Origin: Ascarosepion bandense
Lineage: Eukaryota; Mollusca; Cephalopoda; Sepiida; Sepiidae
Length of the DNA: 64,000 nt
Assembly (NCBI GenBank): GCA_037127315.1
Contig: JBBBDQ010000330.1
Span: 7,146,001-7,210,000 of the forward strand
Direction: 5' to 3'
Below are positions 53,450-63,800 of this stretch, piece by piece. The notes under the pieces are model-generated. The model searched no databases and was not told the origin of the DNA. It saw nothing but the letters and a program-made list of their open reading frames with translations. A program made the position numbers and the translations under genes. The first letter of the stretch is position 1. Each line of letters starts with the position of its first letter.

Positions 53450-54698
53450 TTTCAAATTTTTATTTTTAAATTCTAAATTTTTTCTATAATTTTTTTAATA
53501 TTTAAAAAAAATTTTAATTTTAATTTTAAATTTAATTTTTTTTAATTTTTTTTTTTTTTTTTTATGTGTATGTTTGTGTGTGGATGTACTTTTTTATATA
53601 TATGTATGTATATGTATTTATGTATGTGGGCTATATGTAATTTTGGAAAAAAAATTTTTTAGCTATTTAAATGCTCCTTTTCATAATATTCATTAATATG
53701 TATGTGTGTGAGTGCATATGGAATATGTGTATGTATGTGTATATAGGTATATATGTGTGTGTGTGTGTGTGCATGTGTGTGTACACATGTATATTATGTG
53801 TATATGAATTTTTTGTATATAGGTGTGTACACACATATATATGTGTGTATGCGCATGTATATGTATATAAGTGTGTAATAATATATATGTGTGTATATAT
53901 TTATATATATATATATGTATAATAGTGTGTAATAAATTGAATGTATGTGTGTGTATGTGTATATATGTATTCTTATTCGTAGAATTGTGTGTGTGTATAT
54001 ATATGTATGTATGTGTGTACTTCTATAGGTATGTATATAATAATTGTAATTTTTTTTTTTTTTTTTTTTTTTTTTACCTAGTGTTGTCTTTATTTAGTCT
54101 AATTTCAAATGACCTAATTTTTTTTAAAATAATTTTATTTTAAATCCTATATCTTTTTATTCCCTTTTATTAATAATTATGCCTTTTTAAGTAAAGGCCT
54201 TTTTCTAATACTTCAACGTTTTGGGGAAATTGGGTTTTTGAATTTGTCCAGCGTCTGTAATATTTAAAAAAAATTTTTTTCTTTAGTTTCTTTCTTTTAC
54301 CCTCCCTTCCTTCTTTTATCTCTCTTACCACCTTTTTTCCGTATTGCCTAAACTACGTCGATTTAACGCGTCTGTCTGTTAATTTTTAGTTACATTCTTC
54401 CTTTTTTTTGCGAACCCAGACGATGTCAATTTTTTTTCTTTTCTTATTTATTTGATTTTATTCTATCTTTTTCTTTTTCTTTTTCGTTTTCTTTTTCTTT
54501 TTCTTTCCCTTTATTTTTATTTTATTTTATTTTATTTTATTATTTATTTTTTAATTTCTTTGCAATCTATTTAAAAAGGAAAAGTAGACTAATTTTTCTC
54601 CAGTTTCTGAAAGGTTTTTTCTGTTGCTGAGGTGATGTGTCGTCCCCCGTGGGGATCTTCATATCGAAATGGCTATTCAACATCTTTGAATTAATCCT

Positions 54699-54705
<7 letters not shown>
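53450..54705 (+). mobile_element. Probable 3' region of the Penelope-like element
   Basis: T-rich untranslated sequence with a 430-bp TG/TA-rich block (53566-54040) and T runs (54051-54075). It ends in a more complex segment (54600-54700) containing cgtcccccgtggggatcttc, then abuts (TA)n. Open frames in the TG/TA block are artefacts. The boundary of the element is inferred from the last non-simple sequence before the microsatellite. Confidence 0.55.
54626..54672 (+). ncRNA. Possible degenerate hammerhead-like motif
   Basis: ctgaggt, then a hairpin with outer stem gatgtg/catatc and inner stem cccc/gggg, then gaaat. Hammerhead cores have CUGANGA, stem II, GAAA; here the last A of the first core block is T. 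Penelope-like elements are known to carry hammerhead ribozymes in their terminal repeats, so the position fits. Stems I and III were not convincingly found. Confidence 0.25.

Positions 54706-54741
<36 letters not shown>
54706..54741. repeat. (TA)n microsatellite
   Basis: About 35 bp of TA at the right edge of the Penelope-like element. Confidence 0.95.
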
Positions 54742-54743
<2 letters not shown>

Positions 54744-54849
54744 ACAACTATATAAATTTATGCAATTAAACATTCTATAAACTCATACAACCCATATAAA
54801 TAATAGAAACATCTGCATATATCATTGTTCCATTCAGACAGCTCCTTTC

Positions 54850-55048
54850 CAAGAACAGCTATCTTGTGGAGCCAACTCCTAAGAAGATGCTTCCCTGATT
54901 ATTACAATCTTAATCTCCTGAAGTCTACAGTCAACTTTTCTCTATCCCATATATACTCATAATCATTACTTATTTCTTCCAGTTATACAAAATAACCCAC
55001 TGAGTAAGTGAGTGGCTCTGAGACTTTGCATTGGGTAATTAATAAAAA
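54850..55048 (+). mobile_element. Decayed LINE-J tail
   Basis: Parallels LINE-J: gatgcttccctgattattac, aatcttaatctcctgaag, cagtcaacttttctc, then gagtggctctgagactttgc and attgggtaattaataaaaaa (family: cagtggcagtgaaatgcc, ttggggtgaaatgattaaaa). Confidence 0.5.
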
Positions 55049-55142
55049 AATAAATAAGTAAAAATAAATGAGATGAATTAAATTTTAAAATTTCACATAT
55101 ACACTATAACCATGCATGTGTGGGTGTTTCTTATATATATAT

Positions 55143-55350
55143 TTTTTAATCATTTCACTTAAAGCAAAGCAATAAAGCCACTAAGATACAAGGAGTTCAC
55201 TGAGTGTTAAAAAAGATGATAAAAATAAGGAGAAAAAGCAACAAAAGAACAACTGAAATTACATTTAAATTTCCGAAGATCAAAGTTGACTGAGAAGCAA
55301 GAAGCCAAAAGAGTGTTATACAAATGAGAAGTGCAATAGAAATCAATATT
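55143..55350 (-). mobile_element. Decayed LINE-J tail, minus strand
   Basis: Minus strand ends aagtgaaatgattaaaaa at 55143, preceded by ttagtggctttattgctttg and, further upstream, cttcggaaatttaaatgt. All are degraded LINE-J 3' words in the right order. Confidence 0.65.
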
Positions 55351-55846
55351 ACATATGTGATTTTTATTTAATTAAAAATTATGCTGTAATTTTTTGCTTT
55401 TTTTCTATTTATCTCTCTTTTCTTTGTCTTTCACTTTATCCATCCATTCTCTATTATCCTTTCGGCATCAATGTCACAGCCCAATACACTGCAATAAGAT
55501 ACTATTTATCACAAAACCATCAAAAATAACTTTCATATTAATAACAGAATTAACATCTTTTAAGGTCAGGTGATCAAATGTTGTAAAGGAAAAGTTCAAA
55601 CAATAATAATGATTGTTATTGCTAAAGTTTGTACAAGAAATGTATTGATTAAGCATTTGTTTGTTTTTAGTATTGTAAGCATATCTACCAGAATAATGGG
55701 TGACTATGGAAGAAAATAATATTCTTCCATTTTCATTTCCCCTATTATAGGCATTATCAGATCCATGATATAATAAACAGCTGGAAAAATGGGAATGACA
55801 AACATGCTTTGTTCTCAGAGAGAGTTTTATATCTTTAGGTCATACA

Positions 55847-55878
<32 letters not shown>

Positions 55879-56204
55879 TTTCCATGTAGAAAAGCTACAA
55901 AACATGGTTACATAGTAAGCAGTGTAAAAAATAAATGAAAAGATAGAATTATATTTGTAATAATTCTCAAAGAAAATTGGAACAGCTGGAGATTATTTGT
56001 GTTTCTGGAGATGCCATATTTAAAATTCCAGATTATTGTGGGTCAGGTTTATCAGCTATGTCACTAGCAAGGACATATTCCTCTGAAACAAAAAAAAAAT
56101 TTGGCTAGTCATGGGTTTTTCCCAACATGAGAACTGCTATCTGGTGAAGATACTCCCGCCTCAATCAAAAATCCACTGAGGCTGACAAAGCAAACCTCAC
56201 TGCT
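55351..56204. other. No gene seen; AT-rich spacer
   Basis: (TA)n lies at about 55852-55879. No recognised family. The right 150 bp are less AT-rich and unassigned. Confidence 0.5.
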
Positions 56205-56730
56205 CAGCAACGTGATCAATTCTGACTTGGTGGCTCAGCTGCAGTTACTTTCACAATGGCGTAATGTGGCTTCCTTCTGTCTCTTCTACAAATACTTTTG
56301 CAGCTTCTGTTCTGACGAGTTTAGCTCCCTGGTGCTCCCTTTGCATGAATTTACTTGAGCCACTAGACTCACAACTAGGTCCCACCATTTTACAGTGAAA
56401 CCAATAAAATGTAACCGCAACTTCTACTCTAGTAGCTTCTTTTCTCACACTTTCCACCTGTGAAATTCCCTTCCATATACTGGCTTCCCTGACAGCTACA
56501 ATCTTCAGAAATTTAAATGTAATGTCAATTGTCATTTATCTCTGACTTGCATCCTTTCTCACATGTTCTTTTCCTTGTCCACTCTACTGTCATCAGCTCT
56601 CTTCACACCAGTGTTCACATCCTTCTCTTACCCATTCTCTGACACCCCCTATAACTTATTCCTTTTTCTCATCACTCCTCTTATGCAACCCCCTGCACAC
56701 CAGTGGTAGTGAAACTGACTTGCTTGATTA
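56205..56730 (+). mobile_element. LINE-J 3' end interrupted at its tail by a solo LTR
   Basis: Encodes, with breaks, VINSDLVAQLQLLSQWRNVAS, CLFYKYFCSFCSDEFSSLVL and the tail region cctgtgaaattcccttcc, gctacaatcttcagaaattt. The 3' UTR reaches agtggtagtgaaactgac and ttgcttgatta, where the LTR starts. After the LTR a short A-rich tail remains (attattaaagaaa). Confidence 0.86.
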
Positions 56731-57048
56731 TGATGTAATGAATATGCATACACCTTGGTTCTCCCCTCACAGTAATGTGATTGGCTGGTGTCAGCCATAA
56801 ATACAGACTGAGGCGAGGACACAGAGATCTACGTCCACATTTCTATACAACTCGAGGTCTACGTCCATATGTAGATGGCTACTAGTCTACGACTATTGGT
56901 CTACACCTATTGACTATGCCTACATCTCAGAATACTGCATATGACGAGTACCGACTATGACATCTACATACTAGATTGTCCTATCTGGTTACATTTGCTT
57001 AACCCGTTTAGCTACCTCAAATGAGATATCCCATTCTGGGACATATCA
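56731..57048 (+). mobile_element. Solo LTR with perfect 5-bp target duplication
   Basis: 318 bp starting TGATGTAATGAATATGC and ending GGGACATATCA, flanked on both sides by gatta (56726-56730 and 57049-57053). The 5' part has a CAAT-like gtgattggctgg and a TATA-like cataaataca 16-20 bp later, consistent with a U3 promoter. The middle holds repeated gtctacgtccayat words (56830, 56853). No internal retroelement genes adjoin it, so recombination between two LTRs is inferred. The orientation is from the promoter-like order. The terminal TG/CA and duplication fit Ty3/gypsy-like or other LTR elements; the clade is unknown. Confidence 0.88.
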
Positions 57049-57059
57049 GATTATTAAAG

Positions 57060-57101
<42 letters not shown>
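57060..57101. repeat. (TA)n microsatellite
   Basis: About 38 bp of TA just right of the solo LTR. Confidence 0.95.
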
Positions 57102-57102
<1 letters not shown>

Positions 57103-58012
57103 CTACTCTATGAAGTGATGTCACTAAGCAGCCATCACATGACCCATGTGACTTCATCTTAACCAAAGACAGATAATCACCTTTTGTATCCCTATGAGTG
57201 TATAGAACAGCCAGAATTCTGAGCTTCAATAGTGTTTCATTTTATGCTATTTCAAGATAACAACTAAACAATTTTAATTGCTAGAAACAAAGAATAACCA
57301 CTAAAACATCTGACTTCATATCTAATTGGGCATAAACTGAAAATCAAGAAGTAGAACAACATCTGCTGTGTAGACCCTGTGCTTCCATGATCGATTCAAC
57401 TTGAGTAAAAATTCACTGCATGTTGAAATGAATTCATTGCTCATTGTCTCTGACAATCAAAGCTTGTATTAGCCAAATAATTCTGTTTCTCTCAAATTAA
57501 TATCTTCAATTAAAAAAAAAAAAAAAAAAAAAAAGAGCAAAGTTTTTGAAGAATTTAAAGTGAAAAAAAGTAATATCCCGATTTAACATTAGCTGATTAA
57601 GGCTTTTTTCTTGGTGTGAGATGCTTTCTACGGTAATTGGATGTTTGGAGTGAGTGGCTAATCATCGTAGAGTGCATTGCTGAATAATTTACTTGACAGT
57701 TTCTGGTATTGGGCCACTACCCATACATCACTGACCTATGTTTAAAACTATATGCATATATGCTTACCTCTATAAACACCCGGCAACTATATATTTCAAA
57801 ATTTGTATTGGAAGCCTCAACATTTAATGACCTGATTTCTACTGATAGATATTTTTGTCACCATAACAAAAAAAAAAAAAAAAAAAAAAGGCACATCATA
57901 GCAAGATTTTTGTTATAGCAGTATTAAACTATAACTTGAATAAAGTAATTTTAAGTACATTTTGCAACTTAATAACATCAGTGTTTTATCTTTGTGCTTA
58001 CTCAGATAGGTG
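57102..58012. other. No gene seen; AT-rich spacer
   Basis: A runs at 57512-57534 and 57868-57889 could be retroposon tails, but no upstream family was recognised. Confidence 0.5.
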
Positions 58013-58148
58013 ATTTTTCTAAGCGCCACTTAGATGTGGCATGAAGCTAAAAGTATAAGAGACCTAGTGAGAATCAAGTTCACTACTCAGTTGTAACCAG
58101 TTCTAGAGACACAAGCTTGCTAACCATTACACCACATTGGGGTGCCCT
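58013..58148 (-). repeat. SINE-B copy
   Basis: On the minus strand: gggcaccccaatgtggtgta, atggttagcaagcttgtg (box A), gtgaacttgattctcac (box B), then cttcatgccacatctaagtg and gcgcttagaaaaatcac. The most complete minus-strand copy. Confidence 0.8.
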
Positions 58149-58584
58149 TTGTGCTTACTCACTAATGCCCTGAATTTCATGTTTGTGTTACAGAAGCTGA
58201 AATGAAAACCTTGAAACAGCAAAAAATATGATAATTAATACATAAAATAACTATCAATAAAATCAATGTACTTTTAATTAAAAGAAAATATTTATACAAA
58301 AATCATTAATCTTTTCTTTTTCCACTTTCTTGATAATGTCAAAAATATTACCAAGAAAAATTTTAATTTTAAGCATATATGTTCAAAGCTCATTTTAATA
58401 TTACATTCCTGCTGATTAGAGATATATAAAAAAAAATTTGAATGTTGTTAGAATTTAGCTGATTACAGAGTTGTTTTATTTATTTGCATTATCATAATAT
58501 AAACTCTATAAATAAAAGATTATAACAGAGCTTAATAACCACTTTTAGCAGAAGAAGAAAAAGAAAGGAGTTTTTTTTTGTTTT
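58149..58584. other. No gene seen; AT-rich spacer
   Basis: No recognised coding or repeat sequence. Confidence 0.55.
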
Positions 58585-59490
58585 TTTTAATTGTTTCATC
58601 CGAAACAATAATCTGACTAAAATGCATGAGATTACTGATTGCAAAAAAAAATGTTTTAAAAAAGAGAAAGATACCAGTGAGGAGAAAGAACAATAAAAAA
58701 ACAGGGGTCAGGAAAAGAAGAGATGGCAATTGCTATTGCATTAAATTTTTGAAGACCATAGCCAACAAGGAAGCAAGAAGCTGGAATAGAGTTTCACAGG
58801 TAAGAAAAACTACTAGAATACAACTTACAGGTGTATCTAGCTACTTCAACAGTAAAAAAAAAAAAAAAAAAAAGAGGCCTAGTTACCAATCTAGTACTAC
58901 ATCTAAATTCATGTGGTTAAAGTACCAATGAGAAAAGCTCATCAGAACAAATGCTATGAAAATAGTTATAGGAAAAACAGGAAGGCCATGTTATAGGGAT
59001 GGGAAAGTGATTGAAGCTGAGATGCCAGGTTATGACAGATAACATTACAAAACTTTTGGATTTTTTCAATAATCTTGAGATCTAAAGCAGCAGGACCAGA
59101 CCAAAAACTTTCAATGCATGCGTGAACTGTAGATTTATAAATGTGAAATATGGATTCTGGCAAGCAAAATTGTCTGGCACAACAAATGAACTAACTTTCC
59201 TAGCAATCAATTCAATATAATCACTCCACTTCACGTTAGTGGAAAACATGAGAAAGGGTGACATGAGCCATACTGATGAAAGGCAAAAATGGTTCTATAC
59301 AATGATTAAAAATATAACGTAAATGTCATCAGCATAAATACAAAAATGGGAATTGATGACATTGGGAAAGTTGTTGATGAAGATAAGAAACAGAGAACTT
59401 GGTGGGGGGACTCCTGCATTAATAGGAAAGGAACTAGAAGCATGACTGTTCAATAGAAAAGATTAATAACAAAAATTCCTTATCTCAGGA
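58585..59490 (-). mobile_element. LINE-J, reverse transcriptase palm to 3' tail, minus strand
   Basis: Reading down the minus strand: GVPPPSSLFLIFINNFPNVI (family GVPQGSPLSPTLFLIFIND), SHFCIYADDIYVIF (palm motif C, YADD intact), then a deletion to VKWSDYIELIARK, PESIFHIYKSTVHACIE, NVICHNLASQLQSLSH. After the A run (58855-58873) the 3' coding end and tail follow, ending at gaaacaattaaaa (about 58590). It shows that the LINE-J tails elsewhere belong to a YADD reverse transcriptase. Multiple frameshifts. Confidence 0.85.
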
Positions 59491-59786
59491 ACTTCAACAA
59501 ATTAACATAGGTGCGAATGAATTGGTAAAAACTTTCATAGTGTGTAAGATTAGATTGGTCAGAAATTCAATACTTGGCCACTTCGTTATCTAAATTTTTA
59601 TGTATCCAACTATCACAATGACTCAATCTTTCATAGATCATTGATTATAAGCATTAAATAAACTGTGGCAAGGTAATTATACTAATTAGAAATCATGAAA
59701 GATAAATTGTATAGTGGTAATGAAAATAAAACTTGAATACTCTATACTGTAAATTTTTGGTAGCATGATATATATTATACACATAC
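59491..59786. other. No gene seen; AT-rich spacer
   Basis: Possibly decayed LINE-J upstream sequence at its left edge; otherwise unassigned. Confidence 0.45.
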
Positions 59787-59950
59787 AAGTTTAATGCAAA
59801 GAATTTGTCACTTTAACTGAGCAGGTTCATGCTGACTTCAAAGTTTCGTGAAGACACCCTTATGTTGTCACTCATTGGAGCTGGGTCACGAAATTTTGAA
59901 GTCAGCCTGAACCTTCTCAATTAAAGTGAGCAGTTCTTTGTATTAAACTT
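59787..59950. mobile_element. Foldback element with 65-bp inverted arms
   Basis: The left arm 59787-59851 (aagtttaatgcaaagaa to gacttcaaagtttcgtga) pairs with the right arm 59886-59950 (tcacgaaattttgaagtc to ttctttgtattaaactt). About 85% of positions match, with a 34-base loop. No coding content. A MITE is likely. No target duplication was found. Confidence 0.85.
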
Positions 59951-60186
59951 AACACTATCTCTACCTTGATATCAAGCACTTTACAATAAAAAACATACTT
60001 GCCAAAACAACTTTTATCAGCAGAACTATTTGAAAAACAATCTTTGCACTAAACATTACAACAGTAATATATATATATAGCCACATACCTGTCTCAAGTA
60101 CATTGCATTTTCACATCTATGTACAAATACAGGTTATCTGCCCCAGATCCTGACAAATGGACAATGATAAAAAAATGAAATAAGAT
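59951..60186. other. No gene seen; AT-rich
   Basis: A short (TA)n at about 60068-60079. Nothing else. Confidence 0.5.
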
Positions 60187-60215
60187 TGCTGTTCGATTGA
60201 TATAATCGAACAGCA
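60187..60215. other. Perfect 12-bp hairpin
   Basis: tgctgttcgatt, loop gatat, aatcgaacagca. Perfect complementarity over 12 bp with mixed composition is unusual in this AT-rich region. No T run follows, so it does not look like a terminator. Its role is unknown. Confidence 0.7.
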
Positions 60216-60828
60216 GCCTTCCAAGGTCTGCTTCAATATATCAACACAGGCGCTGACCAGCAGTTCTAGGATGAACATCGAGACGAGATGATTTTGATAT
60301 AAAATTTTAGTAAGTAATAACAAATCAAAAATAAAAAAATATTAAGTATGAATTAGAATGTCCAATGACCTGAACCTCAAAATTATACTGGATACCCAAC
60401 ATAGTCGAAATAACCATTTACTATACAAAACAGCAAATATGAATGAATACAGGCAACTATGAATGCAAGAGATTAAAACACATGGTATGGTGTATGCAGT
60501 AACATAATATTCATGGAAGTGTATGCATGTTCTAACATGGGTCTAAGAACATAGCTTATCTTTATACCAGTTCCTTCTCTCTTTCTTTTACTGTCTTTTC
60601 TTTTCTCTCTTCCTCTTTCTTTATATACTTGAAATGTATGTCATTACAACTGTTTCTTTCAGTTGACTATTATATTTTCAGCATACAAATATTCTGCAAT
60701 GTTTGCACATTTCTTTATTCTTCAACCAGCGTTGTATTTTTTGTATTCAAACAATTTTGTTTTGTTCTTTGTCTTCAAAATATCTTCCTTTATATATTGA
60801 CTTTTCTGTGTCTATCTCTTTTCTTTTT
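60216..60828. other. No gene seen; CT-rich to the right
   Basis: Pyrimidine-rich from about 60560. Open frames here result from the low purine content. Confidence 0.5.
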
Positions 60829-61077
60829 CTTTTGATAAACCACTCGGCTTTGCTTTCTTTTTCTTCTTTGAATACACTGGAATCAGCATACAAATTATAA
60901 TACAGCTTTTCTTATCTTCATCGCTATCTTTCTTTCTTTCTTCCTTGATAAAACAATTTGGCCTTGCTTTCTTCTTTCTTCAATGAGTAGGAGTCAGCAT
61001 ACAAATAATATTACAGCTTCTTTCATCTTCGTCACTATATTTCTTTCTTTCTTGATAAACAGCTTGGCTCCGCTTTC
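60829..61077 (+). repeat. Three tandem ~106-116 bp CT-rich units
   Basis: Units begin gataaaccactcggctttg (60834), gataaaacaatttggccttg (60947) and gataaacagcttggctccg (61053). Each continues with ctttcttt, and the first two with gagtcagcatacaaat/aatcagcatacaaat and tcatcttcgtcactat-like text. Confidence 0.8.
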
Positions 61078-61594
61078 TTTTCCATGTTTTAACAAAAAAG
61101 AATTTGTAAGTTAAGTCTTTTTCTTATCCAGAGTTGCTTAAGATGAATTGGTTAAATTACGCTATTATCTCAAATATGTTTTCCCTTTATTCATCATTTA
61201 TCAGCACTCAGCTAATATGACTTGTTCTGTCAAGATTCGACTTGCAACTGACTTCAAACTTTTGCTTTCCACGGGATTTGTTTTTGGCATGAATTCTAAC
61301 TTCTGCTTCACGACTTGCAACTGACTTCCATGTCTTGCTTATTTCCTGTCTAGACATTTGTTACTAAGGATATCTGATTCAACTAGCCTTAATATGCTAT
61401 TCCATAGCTGACTCTAGTCTCCCATGTGATCATCTCCTTGTTACCAAGCAGAGACCATTCTCAATATATGTGTGTAGGTGTGTGTGCGCAGCTATTTATA
61501 TCTGTAACAATATAAGTGTAAGGGGGGGGGGCAATGATCTCTTTTTTGTGCAGGTTTCATTAAAAATGACAAAGTATTATCAAATTTTTTTTAA
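61078..61594. other. No gene seen; mixed spacer
   Basis: Contains a direct repeat of gacttgcaactgacttc (61248 and 61302), a short TG-rich stretch (61467-61485) and a G run (61521-61530). Unassigned. Confidence 0.45.
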
Positions 61595-61827
61595 TATAAT
61601 TTTTCATATGTTACAATTTTTTTTCTTTTCATAACTCAATTATGTAAGAATTGTTCATTCAAAGGTTTTGTAATTCTGAGTGTTTTCAGCTATACTTCTA
61701 GCCATTATGAGGAATTCTTGATAGTTGCCAAAAGTATAGCTGAAAGTGCTTGAAAGTACAAAACTTTTGGACAATTCTTAAGTTCTGAAAAGAAAAAAAA
61801 AATCATAAGCACACATGAAAAATTATA
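61595..61827. mobile_element. Foldback element with ~100-bp inverted arms
   Basis: The left arm 61595-61698 (tataatttttcatatgt to ttttcagctatactt) and right arm 61732-61827 (aagtatagctgaaagtg to catgaaaaattata) are reverse complements with a few gaps and a 33-base loop. A further copy of the terminal word (tataatttttcatgcg) lies at 61868, direct to the left arm, suggesting a decayed second unit. Confidence 0.83.
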
Positions 61828-61898
61828 ACAGACAAGCGATACTTTTTTTCTGGGCTTAAGTTTTTATATAATTTTTCATGCGTTATGATTTTTTTTTC

Positions 61899-61940
61899 AG
61901 TGGCAGTACTACCTTGCTTGAGGTGAAATGATTAAAAAAT
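61899..61940 (+). mobile_element. Very short LINE-J 3' end
   Basis: Only the last 40 bp: cagtggcagtactaccttgc, ttgaggtgaaatgattaaaa. An extreme 5' truncation. Confidence 0.75.
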
Positions 61941-62349
61941 AGTTTCTTTTTACTAACATTGAGAGATTTTGTTATATTTTAGAATGTTTTCATATTTAGA
62001 TTTGAATGCAAAACATTTGTTTCTCAGCAATACTTTCTTTTTTCTGGGTTTATAAATATGTTAATAAATTTTCTACATTTGCTTTTGATAAAGGAACAGA
62101 ATGCATATCAAAAATAAATTTCCCTTGTGTCATTTAGTCATAAACTGTCACAAATTTACAGTGCTGGAAGTCTAACTAGCCACAAATCCGCTCACTCATC
62201 TCATCGGATTCTCTTGTTCACTAACATTGACTTTATATGCATTCAAAGGTAATCCATAGCAAGAACGTCTGGGTTATTCCATCAACCCAGTAACACATGT
62301 GGGCTATTCCATAAACTGTTTTATTTTATAAACACAAAATGAGCTCGTC
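61941..62349. other. No gene seen; AT-rich spacer
   Basis: No recognised family. 62150-62330 is less AT-rich and contains two similar words (ggttattccatcaaccca and ggctattccataaactg). Confidence 0.5.
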
Positions 62350-62704
62350 CTGGATTTAAGTAGTAGTATAAGCCAATGGCATCAGCATGTGTGTACCCTC
62401 AATCCTTTTCATGGCTTCTGCACTGACAAACTTCTTTCCCTGGTGCCCCCAACCACATTAATTTACTCAGGCTATTAAACTAGCAACAAGGTCCCACCCT
62501 TTTATCATAAAAATAGTCAAATATAATTGCTACTTCTACTCTAACAGTTTCTTTTCTCATATTTCGCACTTGTAGAACTCCCTTCTGCTTACTTGCTTCC
62601 CTGATAACTACAATCTCCAAAAGTTTAAATGCAACATCAGTTTCCATCTTCTACCTCCCTAAATCCCATCCATCTCTTATCCTTTCTTTGGCATCCCCTG
62701 TACC
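62350..62704 (+). mobile_element. LINE-J 3' end, part before the hAT insertion
   Basis: catggcttctgcactgac, aaactagcaacaaggtccca, cttctactctaacagtttct, actacaatctccaaaagttt: the standard LINE-J coding end with indels, then 3' UTR up to cctgtacc, the left target duplication of the hAT-like element. Confidence 0.85.
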
Positions 62705-63233
62705 CAGTAGTGATTGTGGAACACAGAAAGTGAGGTGGGGGAAGAGATTTTTCTGAGGAGGAGTTGGGAGGATAAACGCAATCAATGTCTTCATTTTTAT
62801 ACTATGCCACTATCACATACACAACTTAGGAATGAGTTTGAGTATAAGTATGTTATTTCACTAAATTTAATGGAATAACTTTTCATTCATAGTAGTGGAG
62901 TTCTAATCTATTCTTGCCCTCTTTTCCACTCTTCAGTCTGTTAGAACACAAGAGAGATTAGTTTCTAAACAAAATCAAAGGGTTAATACTAACGTCAATA
63001 CTAGCAGAACAGTGTGATTTGTCAACTCTAATTTCTGCACGTGTCATTAAAAAGCCAAATAAAAAAGAAAACACGGGGAAACATGCTGAAGATCAAATCT
63101 TATCAAAATCAGAAACTGATCAGTTTCATAAATTTTTGAAGCTTATAAAAATGAGTTAGACCAACCAACGGACCAGCCAAAATTAAGGGGGGGGTCTTGG
63201 TCTTTTCTGCACCCCCCCCCCCAATCGCCACTG
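62705..63233. mobile_element. Non-autonomous hAT-type transposon, 529 bp
   Basis: Terminal inverted repeats cagtagtgattg (62705-62716) and caatcgccactg (63222-63233) match in 10 of 12 positions. They are flanked by 8-bp target duplications cctgtacc (62697-62704) and cctgtaca (63234-63241). An 8-bp duplication and termini beginning CAG are typical of hAT elements. The interior has no transposase frame. Its right end carries G and C runs (63186-63194, 63212-63222). Removing it restores the LINE-J 3' UTR in line with the copy at 45730. Confidence 0.88.
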
Positions 63234-63325
63234 CCTGTACACAATTTTTAATCTCACTGTAACCCCCTGCACATCAGTGGCAATCCTGTATTGATTGGAG
63301 TGAAATGATTAAAAGAAATAAAATA
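63234..63325 (+). mobile_element. LINE-J 3' end, part after the hAT insertion
   Basis: ctcactgtaaccccctgc, catcagtggcaatcctgt and ttggagtgaaatgattaaaa followed by an A-rich tail. It is the continuation of 62704. Confidence 0.87.
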
Positions 63326-63389
63326 AAAAGAAACAGTATTTTGTCTATTCTTTTTGTAATAATACATTCTTCTATATGTCATTCTTCTG

Positions 63390-63800
63390 TAGCTTTTAGC
63401 ACCATTTCTCTTGTTATCCCTCCCAAACCCTGCTCTGCTCTCTACTTGCTTAAGCCCATCAAGTATGTTTCGTGTTGCTTCTCTTGTCTCTTTCTATCTG
63501 CCCTGTGAGTATCAGATTCTCCAAGCCCTCCTTATTAGGTGTCCCAGAAACTTCAGTTGTCTCTTCCTGATAAGTATTATTTTCTATTTTGTTTCTACCC
63601 TCTCCAAAACCATACTGTTGCACACATGTTCTGTTCATGGCATCTTCAGCATCCTTCTGTAGAACCACATTTCAATTACTTCAAGTTTTTTCTCTATTGT
63701 TGATGAGCTTGTCCAACATTCACTGCCATATAAAAGACAGACATCACATTAGAGTCCAGTACCCTTTTTCTAGGTTTCCAATACCTATATATCTTGGTTC
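63390..63800 (-). mobile_element. LINE-R C-terminal fragment
   Basis: The minus strand encodes, in broken frames, CWTSSSTIEKKLE, VLQKDAEDAMNRTCVQQY, TTEVSGTPNKEGLENLILTG and QIERDKRSNTKH. These parallel the copies at 10440, 34378 and 43510. Plus-strand frames over it are shadows. Confidence 0.78.

Noticed and set aside
53671..54143. Cys/Tyr/Val-rich frames in the TG/TA block
   Set aside because: Low-complexity translation of microsatellite sequence in the 3' region of the Penelope-like element.
60187..60215. Transcription terminator
   Set aside because: A perfect stem but no following T run and no adjacent gene.
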